Assembly: GCF_001721295.1 (NCBI RefSeq)
Contig: NZ_MDDS01000005.1
Location: 1-64,000 of the forward strand
Direction: 5' to 3'
DNA length: 64,000 nucleotides
From: Sphingomonas turrisvirgatae
GTDB taxonomy: Bacteria; Pseudomonadota; Alphaproteobacteria; Sphingomonadales; Sphingomonadaceae
Below are positions 37,020 through 45,215 of this stretch, one piece after another. The notes below the pieces were generated by a model. The model was not told the DNA's origin. It searched no databases and saw only the letters and a list, made by a program, of their open reading frames with translations. A program made the position numbers and the translations under genes. How positions within the stretch are numbered: the first letter of the stretch is position 1; each line of letters opens with the position of its first letter.

Positions 37020-38528
37020 ATGGTCGCGAGCGTCTCGACGGTGGCGTATCTGGGGCTGGAGGCGCGCGCGGTCGAGGTGCAGTGCAACCTGGTGCCGGGC
37101 CTGCCCAATTTCGTCGTCGTCGGCCTGCCCGACAAGGCGGTGGGGGAGAGCCGCGAGCGGGTGCGCGCCGCGATGGCGGCAATCGGACTCTCGCTGCCGC
37201 CCAAGCGCGTGATCCTGAACCTCTCGCCCGCCGACCTACCCAAGGAAGGATCGCATTTCGATTTGCCGATCGCGCTCGCTCTGCTCGGCGCGATGGGCGT
37301 GGTCGACGCCGAATCGCTGAGCGAGCATGTCTTCGTCGGCGAACTGGGGCTGGACGGTCGGATCGCGCCGTCGCCCGGCGTACTGCTTGCGGCGCTCCAT
37401 GCGGCTGAGCTGGGCAAGGGGCTGGTGTGTCCCGTGGCGCAGGGGGCCGAAGCGGCATGGGCGGGTACCACCGGCGTCATTGCCGCGCCCGACCTGATCG
37501 GGCTGATCAATCACTTCAAGGGCCAGCAATTGCTCGCCGCGCCGGTTGCGGGGGAGGCGGAGGAGCTGGCGCGCGGTCCCGACCTCAATCAGGTCAAGGG
37601 GCAGGAGACTGCGAAGCGCGCGCTGGAGATCGCGGCGGCGGGCGGGCATAATTTGTTGATGATCGGGCCGCCGGGTGCGGGCAAGTCGCTGATGGCAAGC
37701 TGCCTGCCCGGCATCCTTCCGCCACTGGAAGCCGCCGAGGCGCTGGAAGTATCGATGGTGGCGAGCGTCGCGGGCACGCTGCAGGGCGGGAAGCTCACGC
37801 GGACCCGGCCGTTTCGCAGCCCACATCATTCGGCGTCGATGGCTGCGCTGACCGGCGGCGGGCTGAAGGTGAAGCCGGGCGAGGTCAGCATGGCCCATCT
37901 GGGCGTGCTGTTCCTGGACGAGTTGCCCGAGTTCCAGCGCGCCGTGCTCGATTCGTTGCGCCAGCCGCTCGAGACCGGGACGGTGAGTGTCGCGCGGGCG
38001 AATGCGCATGTGACCTTACCGGCGCGGGTGCAGCTGGTCGCGGCGATGAACCCGTGCCGCTGCGGGCATCTTGGCGATCCGGCGCTGGCGTGCGCTCGCG
38101 CACCGAAATGCGCGGCGGATTATCAGGCCAAGGTGTCGGGGCCGCTGCTCGACCGCATCGACCTGCATGTCGAGGTTCAGCCGGTGACCGCCGCCGACCT
38201 GGTGCTGCCGCCGCCGGCCGAGGGATCGGCCGAAGTGGCAGCGCGCGTCGCGGCAGCGCGCGCGGTGCAGACGGCACGCTATCGCGATACGCCGGCGCGG
38301 ACCAATGCCGAGGCGGAGGGGCCGGTTCTGGACGCGCATTCAACCCCGGACGAGGCGGGCCGCAAGCTGCTGGCGCAGGCGGCCGAGGCGATGCGCATGT
38401 CCGCGCGCGGCTATACCCGCGTGCTCAGGACAAGCCGGACCATCGCTGATCTTGCCAGTTCCGAGCAGGTCACGCGCATTCACGTTGCCGAGGCGCTCAG
38501 CTATCGGCGGCGGCCGCCCGTAAGTTGA
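37020..38528 (+). CDS. comM: ComM/YifB-family Mg-chelatase-like AAA+ protein
   Basis: Hexameric AAA+ helicase that aids branch migration in natural transformation. 502 residues from ATG 37020 with a GGGGGA site. N-terminal domain MVASVSTVAYLGLEARAVEVQ and LPNFVVVGLPDKAVGESRERVRAA, Walker A GPPGAGKSLMA near residue 218, Walker B VLFLDELPEF, and the zinc-like CRCGHLGDPALACARAPKC. The 3' end is intact, yet a degenerate second copy of the last 100 bases lies about 900 bases downstream (39403-39515). Confidence 0.95.
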   Translation: MVASVSTVAYLGLEARAVEVQCNLVPGLPNFVVVGLPDKAVGESRERVRAAMAAIGLSLPPKRVILNLSPADLPKEGSHFDLPIALALLGAMGVVDAESLSEHVFVGELGLDGRIAPSPGVLLAALHAAELGKGLVCPVAQGAEAAWAGTTGVIAAPDLIGLINHFKGQQLLAAPVAGEAEELARGPDLNQVKGQETAKRALEIAAAGGHNLLMIGPPGAGKSLMASCLPGILPPLEAAEALEVSMVASVAGTLQGGKLTRTRPFRSPHHSASMAALTGGGLKVKPGEVSMAHLGVLFLDELPEFQRAVLDSLRQPLETGTVSVARANAHVTLPARVQLVAAMNPCRCGHLGDPALACARAPKCAADYQAKVSGPLLDRIDLHVEVQPVTAADLVLPPPAEGSAEVAARVAAARAVQTARYRDTPARTNAEAEGPVLDAHSTPDEAGRKLLAQAAEAMRMSARGYTRVLRTSRTIADLASSEQVTRIHVAEALSYRRRPPVS

Positions 38529-39402
38529 TGGCGGTAATCGATTCCATTGCCGACACTCGTCAACTTGGCGATTGTCTACGGACGGGAGGACAATGCGCGA
38601 TTGCTGCGTAAGATTACGGGGTTCGCGGCAGCTTCCCACCCGCTCTGAGCCATTCCGGCATTTATGCGACGCGCCAACAGCAGACGGACCGGTGACGACC
38701 CCATTGCTGACAGCCAGTTAGTCTGCTGGTTCCGTCCTATTGCTGACCCTGTAGGGAGCTGACATACGCGTCCAAGGGGGGAGCATGTGATGAGCCTGTT
38801 CGAGTTTACCTTTGCACTAAGCGCGGTTATCCTTGGATTGGCGCTGACCCATATCGCCGCTACGATCCACAAGCTTCTGCTTTTAGGTAAACAGGTTAAG
38901 TGGGCGATTGAGCCGGTTCTTCTGGCGGCCATCGTTATTCTGCTAATCGTCTCAGTATGGCTGGGAGCATGGGGCGACAGAGAGCAGGCGGAAGTTACTG
39001 TTGGGCAAACTCTGCTTCAAGTCGCCAAGTTGCTGACGCTCTATTTTGCAGCGGCATCATGCCTTCCGGAACCGGTTGTAGCCGAGCCTATCGACCTGCG
39101 GAGCTATTACGATAGCACGCGATTGCTGTCGTTCGGCTCTTTGGTCTTATCGCTTCTGCTCTTTCGCATATATAGTATAGCCATTGACGGGATTCCGTCA
39201 GTCCTGACGATTGGAATGGCTGTCAACATGATCCTGTATCCGGTCTTGTATGTGTCGATGATCTTCGTGCGGCGACGCTGGTTCAACATCCTTACCCTAG
39301 GTTTCATAATCGTTTACTACGGCTGGCAAGTGGCAGGACAGCAGCTAATCTCCTGAAGATCCGCGCCGTCCGCTTACCGCTCAAAAACCGGACGCCGCTT
39401 AC
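38529..39402. other. inserted low-GC segment behind comM
   Basis: DNA between the intact comM end and the degenerate comM end. It has visibly lower GC and rare-codon usage (ATA, TTA, CTA) than its surroundings and carries one membrane-protein gene (38790-39356). CCATTGCCGAC occurs at 38544-38554 and again at 39432-39442 inside the comM relic, a possible att-like or target repeat. Bases 38555-38785 hold no gene I can support. Confidence 0.55.
38790..39356 (+). CDS. foreign-looking membrane protein (unrecognised)
   Basis: 188 residues from ATG 38790 (GGGGGGAG about 7 bases before). Five or six hydrophobic segments: FEFTFALSAVILGLALTHIAA at the start, VLLAAIVILLIVSVWLGAW, LLQVAKLLTLYFAAASC, LVLSLLLFRIYSIAI, VLTIGMAVNMILYPVLYVSM and LTLGFIIVYYGW. 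No family is recognised. The AT-richer composition and codons unlike the neighbours point to recent acquisition. Confidence 0.7.
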   Translation: MSLFEFTFALSAVILGLALTHIAATIHKLLLLGKQVKWAIEPVLLAAIVILLIVSVWLGAWGDREQAEVTVGQTLLQVAKLLTLYFAAASCLPEPVVAEPIDLRSYYDSTRLLSFGSLVLSLLLFRIYSIAIDGIPSVLTIGMAVNMILYPVLYVSMIFVRRRWFNILTLGFIIVYYGWQVAGQQLIS

Positions 39403-39515
39403 CTGTACGCATATGCTGCGCGGGGCGCGGACCATTGCCGACCTGGCGACAGGCGAGACGGCGGGCGAATTCACATTGCCGGGGCATTGAGTTACCGTCG
39501 CCGGGCTCGCGCGCT
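39403..39515 (+). pseudogene. degenerate second copy of the comM 3' end
   Basis: Read in one frame from 39407, the sequence gives THMLRGARTIADLATGETAG; after a one-base loss it continues RIHIAGALSYRRRARAL. This matches the true ComM end (YTRVLRTSRTIADLASSEQ, VTRIHVAEALSYRRRPP) codon by codon, but is diverged and frameshifted. It directly precedes the DUF805 gene, so it is probably the original 3' end of comM, displaced by the inserted segment. Confidence 0.75.
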
Positions 39516-39538
39516 TGGCGGGCGACACAGGGGGGCGC

Positions 39539-40090
39539 ATGAACTGGATGATCCTGCCGCTGAAGCGGTATTTCGACTTCAAGGGGCGCTCGCGGCGCAA
39601 GGAATATTGGATGTACACCCTGTTCCTGGTGATCGTGTCGATCGTGCTGAGCCTGATCGATGCGGCGCTAGGGCTGGGCGGCAGCGCCACGAGCGACAGT
39701 GTGGCGACCGACACGACGATCGGCGGATCGGCAGCGCTGACCGGCGGGCTGCTCGCCAACGTCTTCTCGATCGCGACCTTCATCCCGAGCCTGGCCGTGG
39801 CGGTGCGGCGGCTTCACGACCTCAATCGCAGCGGCTGGTTCATCCTGCTGCCGCTCGGTCCCATGCTGCTGGGCGGCATTCTGCTCGCCGTGGGCGCGGT
39901 GGGTGCGCTCGATGGCAGCGGATCGGGGGCTGGCGGTGCCGCGATGGCGGGCCTGGTGCTGATGGGCATCGGCGCGATCTGCGCCTTGGTGCTGCTGGTG
40001 TGGATGTTCATGGAGGGCACGCGCGGACCCAACCGTTTCGGTGACGATCCCAAGGGCGTCGCGACCAACGTCGAAGAGGTGTTCGGCTAA
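39539..40090 (+). CDS. DUF805 membrane protein
   Basis: 183 residues: MNWMILPLKRYFDFKGRSRRKEYW is the classic DUF805 opening, followed by hydrophobic segments, AVRRLHDLNRSGWF, and the end GTRGPNRFGDDPKG. Three or four membrane segments; function unknown. The chosen ATG 39539 fits homologues. It lies behind the comM relic, the ancestral arrangement presumably being comM then DUF805. Confidence 0.92.
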   Translation: MNWMILPLKRYFDFKGRSRRKEYWMYTLFLVIVSIVLSLIDAALGLGGSATSDSVATDTTIGGSAALTGGLLANVFSIATFIPSLAVAVRRLHDLNRSGWFILLPLGPMLLGGILLAVGAVGALDGSGSGAGGAAMAGLVLMGIGAICALVLLVWMFMEGTRGPNRFGDDPKGVATNVEEVFG

Positions 40091-40100
40091 GCCGCTTGCT

Positions 40101-40130
40101 CCGGCGTCGCTGATGGTCTAGCGACGCCGG
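40101..40130 (+). terminator. strong hairpin after DUF805, probable terminator
   Basis: CCGGCGTCGCT (40101-40111) pairs perfectly with AGCGACGCCGG (40120-40130) around an 8-base loop. There is no T tract. It ends 6 bases before tRNA-Leu, so it could also protect or space the tRNA precursor. Confidence 0.55.
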
Positions 40131-40136
40131 CGCGCT

Positions 40137-40220
40137 GCCCCTGTGGCGAAATGGTAGACGCATTCGACTCAAAATCGAACGCCGAAAGGCATGCTGGTTC
40201 AAGTCCGGCCAGGGGCACCA
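40137..40220 (+). tRNA. tRNA-Leu, anticodon CAA
   Basis: 84 bases with encoded CCA. Acceptor GCCCCTG (40137-40143) pairs with CAGGGGC (40210-40216), then ACCA. The anticodon loop CTCAAAA gives CAA (reads UUG). A variable arm (GAACGCCGAAAGGCATG region) and the T arm with GGTTCAAGTCC are present. Confidence 0.95.
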
Positions 40221-40231
40221 ACTTCTAAAAA

Positions 40232-41149
40232 TCACGGCCACTCTGCGGACAGCGTCTCCCATGCGACCTGTTGCAGCGCCTTGGCTTGCGGACCGGACAG
40301 ACCCAGATCGTCCGCCGCGCGCTCGCGCTCGCCCAGTCGGCGGGGATCGACGCCGGTCACCTTGCCGAAGACCACCAGCGCCTCGAGATAATAGCCGGCG
40401 ATGCTGGCGTGGTAGTGATCGTAGCTCCACAGGTTGAGCTGTCCGAAGGCGATTCCGTCATAGGGGTTGGGATCGGCGACCCGCGTCGCGAAGGCGCGGT
40501 TCCATGCCTGTCCGACCGGGATGACACCGTCGATGTCGCGACTGGCCCGCCGTGCCGCGTCGTTGCCCCGACGCAGGTCGATCGCCATGCGGTCGATCGA
40601 CGTGCCGGTCCAGCGGCTGCCCGGGCGATAGATGAGGTCGGCACGGCTCCACGTTGCCAGCAATTCGATTCGCGCGCGCGGATTGGCACGTTTGAGCAAT
40701 GCCGCGATCGCGCCGGCGTCGCGCACATGGCTGGCGGGATCGCCGGGCCGCTCGCGCGAGAAGGTGCTGAAATCCTGAAGCACCACGACGTCCCACCGCC
40801 GGTCCCACAGTGGACGCCGCTCCGCCAAATGGAGGCCGAGCGTGCTGCCGCCCTGCGTCACCGAACTCACCGCGTAGCTGAGGCCCGCCTGTTCGGCGAA
40901 CAGCTTGAACAGCGCGGGCACGCCGCCATAGCCGCGTCCGGTCAGGTCAGTGACGCTGCCGGCGCGATAGTTGCGCACCGCCGAATGCGCGCCTTGCGTG
41001 AAGCTGTTGCCGACGAACAGGATCGTGCGCGGCGCGGCCGTCGTGGGGGCTGCCGGTGCGGGCGCGCGCGCGGCGACCTGCGCGATGGCCGGCGCGCTGG
41101 AGACGGGGATGGCGAGCAGGGCGAGGAACAAGCGGAGCGATCTGATCAT
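40232..41149 (-). CDS. exported SGNH/GDSL-type hydrolase
   Basis: 305 residues: signal peptide MIRSLRLFLALLAIPVSSAPAIA, an Ala/Pro-rich linker, then an SGNH-type fold with TILFVGNSFTQG (block I Ser), SSVTQGGSTLGLHL, VVLQDFSTF and a C-terminal YDHYHASIAGYYLEALVVFGK that holds the probable Asp/His pair. Related to DUF4886-like proteins, putative esterases of periplasmic substrates. It ends 11 bases after tRNA-Leu, convergent. Confidence 0.8.
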   Translation of the reverse strand: MIRSLRLFLALLAIPVSSAPAIAQVAARAPAPAAPTTAAPRTILFVGNSFTQGAHSAVRNYRAGSVTDLTGRGYGGVPALFKLFAEQAGLSYAVSSVTQGGSTLGLHLAERRPLWDRRWDVVVLQDFSTFSRERPGDPASHVRDAGAIAALLKRANPRARIELLATWSRADLIYRPGSRWTGTSIDRMAIDLRRGNDAARRASRDIDGVIPVGQAWNRAFATRVADPNPYDGIAFGQLNLWSYDHYHASIAGYYLEALVVFGKVTGVDPRRLGERERAADDLGLSGPQAKALQQVAWETLSAEWP

Positions 41150-41196
41150 GCGCCGCCGATAGCCAATCGCGGCCCCGCGCCGCCACCCCCTTCGCT

Positions 41197-42330
41197 TCAA
41201 GCGTTCGGCATGATCAGGTATTTCTCACCCGTCGCGCGGCGGGCATAGGCCGCGATCGTATCGGGCTGGATGGCTCCATCCAGCGTGATCCGCGCGGTAT
41301 AGGCGCTGGCGAAGGTGGTGCGGATTTCGGCCGCGACCCTGGCGCGCATCCGGGCGACCTCCTCGATCCCCGCGCTTTGCAGATAGGGGGTGAGCAGCCA
41401 GCCGCCGACGCCCCACTTCATGCCGAAATTATGCCCGATTTCAGTCGGTTCGGTGCTGAGCCGGCCATAGATATAGACCTGCTTCATCTGGCTGGAGCCA
41501 TAGGGGCCATTGGCCGGCTGGGTGCGCAGCGCCGCCTGTTCCATCGCGGTGAGGATCTGCCCGGCAAGCTTGCCACCGCCGATCGCGTCGAAGGCGAGGA
41601 AGGCCTGGGTTTGCGCAATCGCCTCGATCAACTGGCCCATGAAGTCGGGCGTGGTGCTGTCGACGACGTGAGTCGCGCCAAGGCCGCGCAGCAGATCGGC
41701 CTGGGCCTGATTGCGGACGATGCAGACGAGCGGCACGCCCTCCGCCTGAGTCAGCTTGACCAGCATCTGCCCCAGGTTCGAGGCAGCGGCGGTATGGACG
41801 AGGCCGCGGTATCCCTCGCGCCGCATCGTGCCGACCATGCCGAGCGCGGTGAGCGGATTGACGAAGGACGATGCGCCCTCCGCGGCGCTGACCCCGTCCG
41901 GCAGGACGAGGCAGTCGTGCGCGCGCAGCAGCTTGTACTGCGCATAGAAGCTGCCGCCCGCTGCCGCCACGGTCTTGCCGATCAACGCCTGGGCCGCGGG
42001 ATCTTCGCCGGCGGCGATCACCGTACCCGCACCCTCATTACCTACCGGCAGCGAGTGCCCGGCCCGCGCCGCGGTGAAGCGCCGGGCGGCCTCTGGAATG
42101 GGACTGCGCGCGCTGGCGCCGAATGCCGTAAAGCCGCTTGGATCGGCGGCCGAGAGCAGGACGGCGAGGTCGGACGGGTTGATCGGCGTCGCCTCCACCC
42201 GCACCAGAAGCTGGTCCCCGGTCGGTGTCGGGACCGGCACGTCGCGCAGGTCCAGCTCGAGCGCGCCATCTTGCGTCACGGTCGAGAACAGCTGGCGCGC
42301 CTGGGTCGGGGCGGAGGCGGAGTCGGTCAT
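41197..42330 (-). CDS. zinc-type alcohol dehydrogenase-like (MDR) oxidoreductase
   Basis: 377 residues from ATG 42330 (AGAGG about 8 bases upstream; ATG 42336 is immediately after that site and unlikely). Medium-chain dehydrogenase/reductase pattern: VRVEATPINPSDLAVLL, GNEGAGTVIAAGEDPAAQALIG and nucleotide-binding TAAASNLGQMLVKLTQAEG. I see no structural zinc Cys cluster, so it is quinone-oxidoreductase-like. Substrate unknown. Confidence 0.85.
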   Translation of the reverse strand: MTDSASAPTQARQLFSTVTQDGALELDLRDVPVPTPTGDQLLVRVEATPINPSDLAVLLSAADPSGFTAFGASARSPIPEAARRFTAARAGHSLPVGNEGAGTVIAAGEDPAAQALIGKTVAAAGGSFYAQYKLLRAHDCLVLPDGVSAAEGASSFVNPLTALGMVGTMRREGYRGLVHTAAASNLGQMLVKLTQAEGVPLVCIVRNQAQADLLRGLGATHVVDSTTPDFMGQLIEAIAQTQAFLAFDAIGGGKLAGQILTAMEQAALRTQPANGPYGSSQMKQVYIYGRLSTEPTEIGHNFGMKWGVGGWLLTPYLQSAGIEEVARMRARVAAEIRTTFASAYTARITLDGAIQPDTIAAYARRATGEKYLIMPNA

Positions 42331-42446
42331 GGGCATCCTCTCTTTTGGTTGGCATCGACCATACCGCACGTTCTAAAAGCCGGGCAAGCGGCATTGTGCG
42401 CGATATTCCACTCGCATGGCGACGCGCTTTACGTTAAGGTCAATCC

Positions 42447-42857
42447 ATGACCCATGCCGCCACCCCGTTCGATGTGCCGATCCCGGTCGATCCGGCCGAC
42501 ATCGACTTCATGGGGCACGTCAACAATGCCAGCTACCTCAAATGGGTGCAGACCGCGGTGCTGAGCCATTGGCAGAAGCTGGCGCCGAGCGACGAAGTTG
42601 CGAGGCACCTGTGGGTCGCGCTGAAGCACGAGATCACCTATCGCAAACCCGCGTTCCTGAACGATGAGGTCGTCGCGACGGTGCTGCTGGAGAAGGTGCA
42701 GGGCGTGCGCGCCTTTTACGAGACGATCATCCGCCGCGGCGACGAGGTGCTGGCCGAGGTCAAGTCGAGCTGGTGCTGCATCGACGCCAAGACGCTGCGT
42801 CCGGCACGGATCGCCGAGCATGTCGTTGAGCATTTCTTCGGCAAGCGCGAAGGCTAG
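42447..42857 (+). CDS. acyl-CoA thioesterase-like protein (4HBT hot-dog fold)
   Basis: 136 residues with the YbgC/4HBT-type pattern: DPADIDFMGHVNNASYLKWVQTAVL, which has the catalytic Asp region, then LKHEITYRKPAFLNDEV and VKSSWCCIDAKTLRPARI. Hydrolyses acyl-CoA thioesters; specificity unknown. Starts at ATG 42447, divergent from the dehydrogenase, convergent with the next gene (2 bases apart). Confidence 0.9.
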   Translation: MTHAATPFDVPIPVDPADIDFMGHVNNASYLKWVQTAVLSHWQKLAPSDEVARHLWVALKHEITYRKPAFLNDEVVATVLLEKVQGVRAFYETIIRRGDEVLAEVKSSWCCIDAKTLRPARIAEHVVEHFFGKREG

Positions 42858-42859
42858 GC

Positions 42860-43339
42860 CTAAAGCCAGCGCGGTACGCGGTGCGTATAATCGATATAGG
42901 GCTGACCGAACTTGCCCGCCATGTAGCGCTCTTCGCGCAGGATGACGCCGTAGTGGATCGTCGGAATCAATAGCACGAGCAGCCAGAACACGACCGGCGC
43001 ATCGGCGGCGACACCGCCGGCGAGGTAGATCAGCATCATGCCGAGGTACATCGGGTTGCGCGTCCAGCGGTAAACGCCCTCCGCGACGAAGCTGGTGGTG
43101 GGGTGCCAGGGCGGGGCCGGGGTGCCGGCCTTGCGGAAGCGCAGCGTGGCGGCGGCGATCAGCGCCGCACCGACGAGGAACAACGCGCCGATCACCGTCA
43201 CGCGCAGCGAAGCGGGCATGTCCAGCCCCTGCGTGCGCACGAGGCCATATTCGAGCGCGATGCCAAGGCCGAGGAACGCCAGGAAGATCAGCGGCGGCGG
43301 GGCGATGACGCCGGCAATGTCGCGGTTCGGTTCAGTCAT
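42860..43339 (-). CDS. isoprenylcysteine carboxyl methyltransferase-family protein
   Basis: 159 residues, four or five membrane segments. C-terminal signature VYRWTRNPMYLGMMLIYLAGGV and ILREERYMAGKFGQPYIDYTHRVPRW is the conserved SAM-binding end of the ICMT/PEMT-like family. Probably methylates a small or lipid substrate; none of the neighbours identifies it. Confidence 0.88.
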   Translation of the reverse strand: MTEPNRDIAGVIAPPPLIFLAFLGLGIALEYGLVRTQGLDMPASLRVTVIGALFLVGAALIAAATLRFRKAGTPAPPWHPTTSFVAEGVYRWTRNPMYLGMMLIYLAGGVAADAPVVFWLLVLLIPTIHYGVILREERYMAGKFGQPYIDYTHRVPRWL

Positions 43340-43348
43340 GCCGGCCCT

Positions 43349-44215
43349 TTAGCTTGCTGAATCGTGCTTGTCGCGCTTGCGCTGCCCGAACAGCAGGCCG
43401 CGTTCGAGGTGCAGGCGCGCGGCGGTGTAATAGGCGTCGAGGAACGCGCGATCGTCGCCCGCGCCATCGGCCTCGTCGCTGCGGCCCAGCTTGCGGCGGA
43501 TCACGCCGGCGACGGTGACGATGGTGTCGGGGTCGTCATGGTGCAGCACGTCGGCAAGCCGCTGGATCTCGAACTGGCCATAGACGGCAAGCTCGGCGGG
43601 CGTGAAGCTGTAGCGATCCGCCCCGGGATTGGGTCGGGCGATCAGGTCGGGTGCGATCCTCTGCCGCTCATTCTCGACCACCCAAGTCCCCGCGAGCATG
43701 TCGCCCGCGCGCAGCCGGTCGCGGTTGAACAGCGGCATGAACAGGAAGATGCCCGTCCAGGCGAAGCCGAAGATCGACAGCCATTTGCTGCTGAACCCCT
43801 CTTGCGAGGCGCTGGCAAGGAAGATCAGCGGCAGGAACACCTCGATCTCGCGCATCAGGTTGCGCGCCAGCACTGCGCCGCCGGTCAGTTGTCCGCCGTC
43901 GCGCGCTACGACCCGCAGCTTAAGCAGCCGCTTGCCCGGCGTCGCGGCGCGAACGCCGCTTTCGAACAGGGTGAAGTAGAAGTTGCGCAACAGGAACAGG
44001 CCGAGCAGCCAGATGATCGCGGCGGGGCCGAAGGTGCGAAAGCCGCCGAGGATGAAGAAGGCCAGGATCGTGATCGCGATCAGGCTGGCCAGCATGATCG
44101 CGGCGTCCACCGCGAAGGCGGCGGCGCGCGCGCCCGCGGTCGCCAGCCTGAGATGAAGCGCGACCCCCTCGGGCGTCACCAGCTCGCGAATGCGCCTGGC
44201 GTCAGGGTCGATCAT
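43349..44215 (-). CDS. RDD-family membrane protein
   Basis: 288 residues. The RDD domain shows RAAAFAVDAAIM, two or three membrane segments, ATPGKRLLKLRVVARDGGQLT and LFNRDRLRAGDMLAGTWVV, with the family Arg and Asp residues. The C-terminal half is soluble (YSFTPAELAVYGQFEIQRLADVL). The ATG at 44215 overlaps the SpoIIM-like gene by 14 bases. Last gene of a six-gene operon. Confidence 0.9.
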   Translation of the reverse strand: MIDPDARRIRELVTPEGVALHLRLATAGARAAAFAVDAAIMLASLIAITILAFFILGGFRTFGPAAIIWLLGLFLLRNFYFTLFESGVRAATPGKRLLKLRVVARDGGQLTGGAVLARNLMREIEVFLPLIFLASASQEGFSSKWLSIFGFAWTGIFLFMPLFNRDRLRAGDMLAGTWVVENERQRIAPDLIARPNPGADRYSFTPAELAVYGQFEIQRLADVLHHDDPDTIVTVAGVIRRKLGRSDEADGAGDDRAFLDAYYTAARLHLERGLLFGQRKRDKHDSAS

Positions 44216-45215
44216 CCAGGCTCCGCCCGGCAAGGGTGAAATAGAGGATCCAGAAGGCAAGCATCAGCGCGGCGATGGCATAGCGCGCGCCGTCGTCGAC
44301 GATCAGTTGCCGCGCGAACCCCTCCAGCAGGCCTGCGACCAGCAGCATGATGACGACGCCGATCATCACCAGCGCGCCGCGGCGACCCGCATCCCCGGCG
44401 GCAGCGAAGCGGGTACGCATGCCAGGGAAGGCGACAGCGCGCCCGATATGCAGTCCCGCCGCGCCGGCCAGGATGATTGCCGACAATTCGGTCGTGCCGT
44501 GGATCATCAGCCAGCCGGTGAGGCCCCAGCCAAGCCCCTTGGGCACGAAGACGGCATAGAAGGCGCCAAGCATCACGCCGTTCTGCGCAATGAGGAAGAA
44601 AGTCGGAATGCCAAAGGCGAAACCGAGCGCGAACGCCAGGATCGAAATCTGGGCATTGTGCGTGAAGAGATAGGTGGCGAAGACCTCCAGCCCGCCTTGC
44701 TCCGGAGGATCGTATAGAGTGCCGCGCAGATAGTCGGCGCTCGCCTGCATGTCGCGTCCGCTCGCCATCTCGCCGGGCACGAGCGCGGAGAACCATGTGG
44801 GATCGCTCAGCACGAGCGCATAGCCGGCGAGTGCGCTGGCGAAGAACAGGGCGGCGATGAGGACGATCTCGCCCCGAATGCCGCGCACCGCCGCCGCCCA
44901 GCCACTTGCGAAGAACGAGCCGACTTGATGCCATAGCGGTTCGCGGCAGCCATAAAGGATGAAATAGGCGCGAGTGGACAGGCTCTCCAGATAGGCGATC
45001 ATCGAACCATCGAGCGAGGTCTCGCGCGCGATCGACAGGGCCGACAGCGTGGCGCGATAAAGCCGCGGAAGTTCGATGAGGTCCTGGTTGGTCAGCCGCT
45101 TGGGCGACTTCTTTTCCACCAGGTCGAGCAATTGCTCCAGCCGCTGCCAATCGCTTTCGCGCTCGGCACGGAACTGGCTGAGACCGAAACTGGGGGCGAG
45201 GGCGGCTCCGCTCAT
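44202..45215 (-). CDS. SpoIIM-like membrane protein
   Basis: 337 residues: soluble N-terminus (FRAERESDWQRLEQLLDLVEKKSPKRLT), then about six membrane segments. WLMIHGTTELSAIILAGAAG is the SpoIIM family hallmark. Such proteins are widespread in non-sporulating bacteria next to RDD and DUF58-MoxR genes, with unknown function. Start ATG overlaps the preceding gene by 4 bases. Confidence 0.9.
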   Translation of the reverse strand: MSGAALAPSFGLSQFRAERESDWQRLEQLLDLVEKKSPKRLTNQDLIELPRLYRATLSALSIARETSLDGSMIAYLESLSTRAYFILYGCREPLWHQVGSFFASGWAAAVRGIRGEIVLIAALFFASALAGYALVLSDPTWFSALVPGEMASGRDMQASADYLRGTLYDPPEQGGLEVFATYLFTHNAQISILAFALGFAFGIPTFFLIAQNGVMLGAFYAVFVPKGLGWGLTGWLMIHGTTELSAIILAGAAGLHIGRAVAFPGMRTRFAAAGDAGRRGALVMIGVVIMLLVAGLLEGFARQLIVDDGARYAIAALMLAFWILYFTLAGRSLDDRP

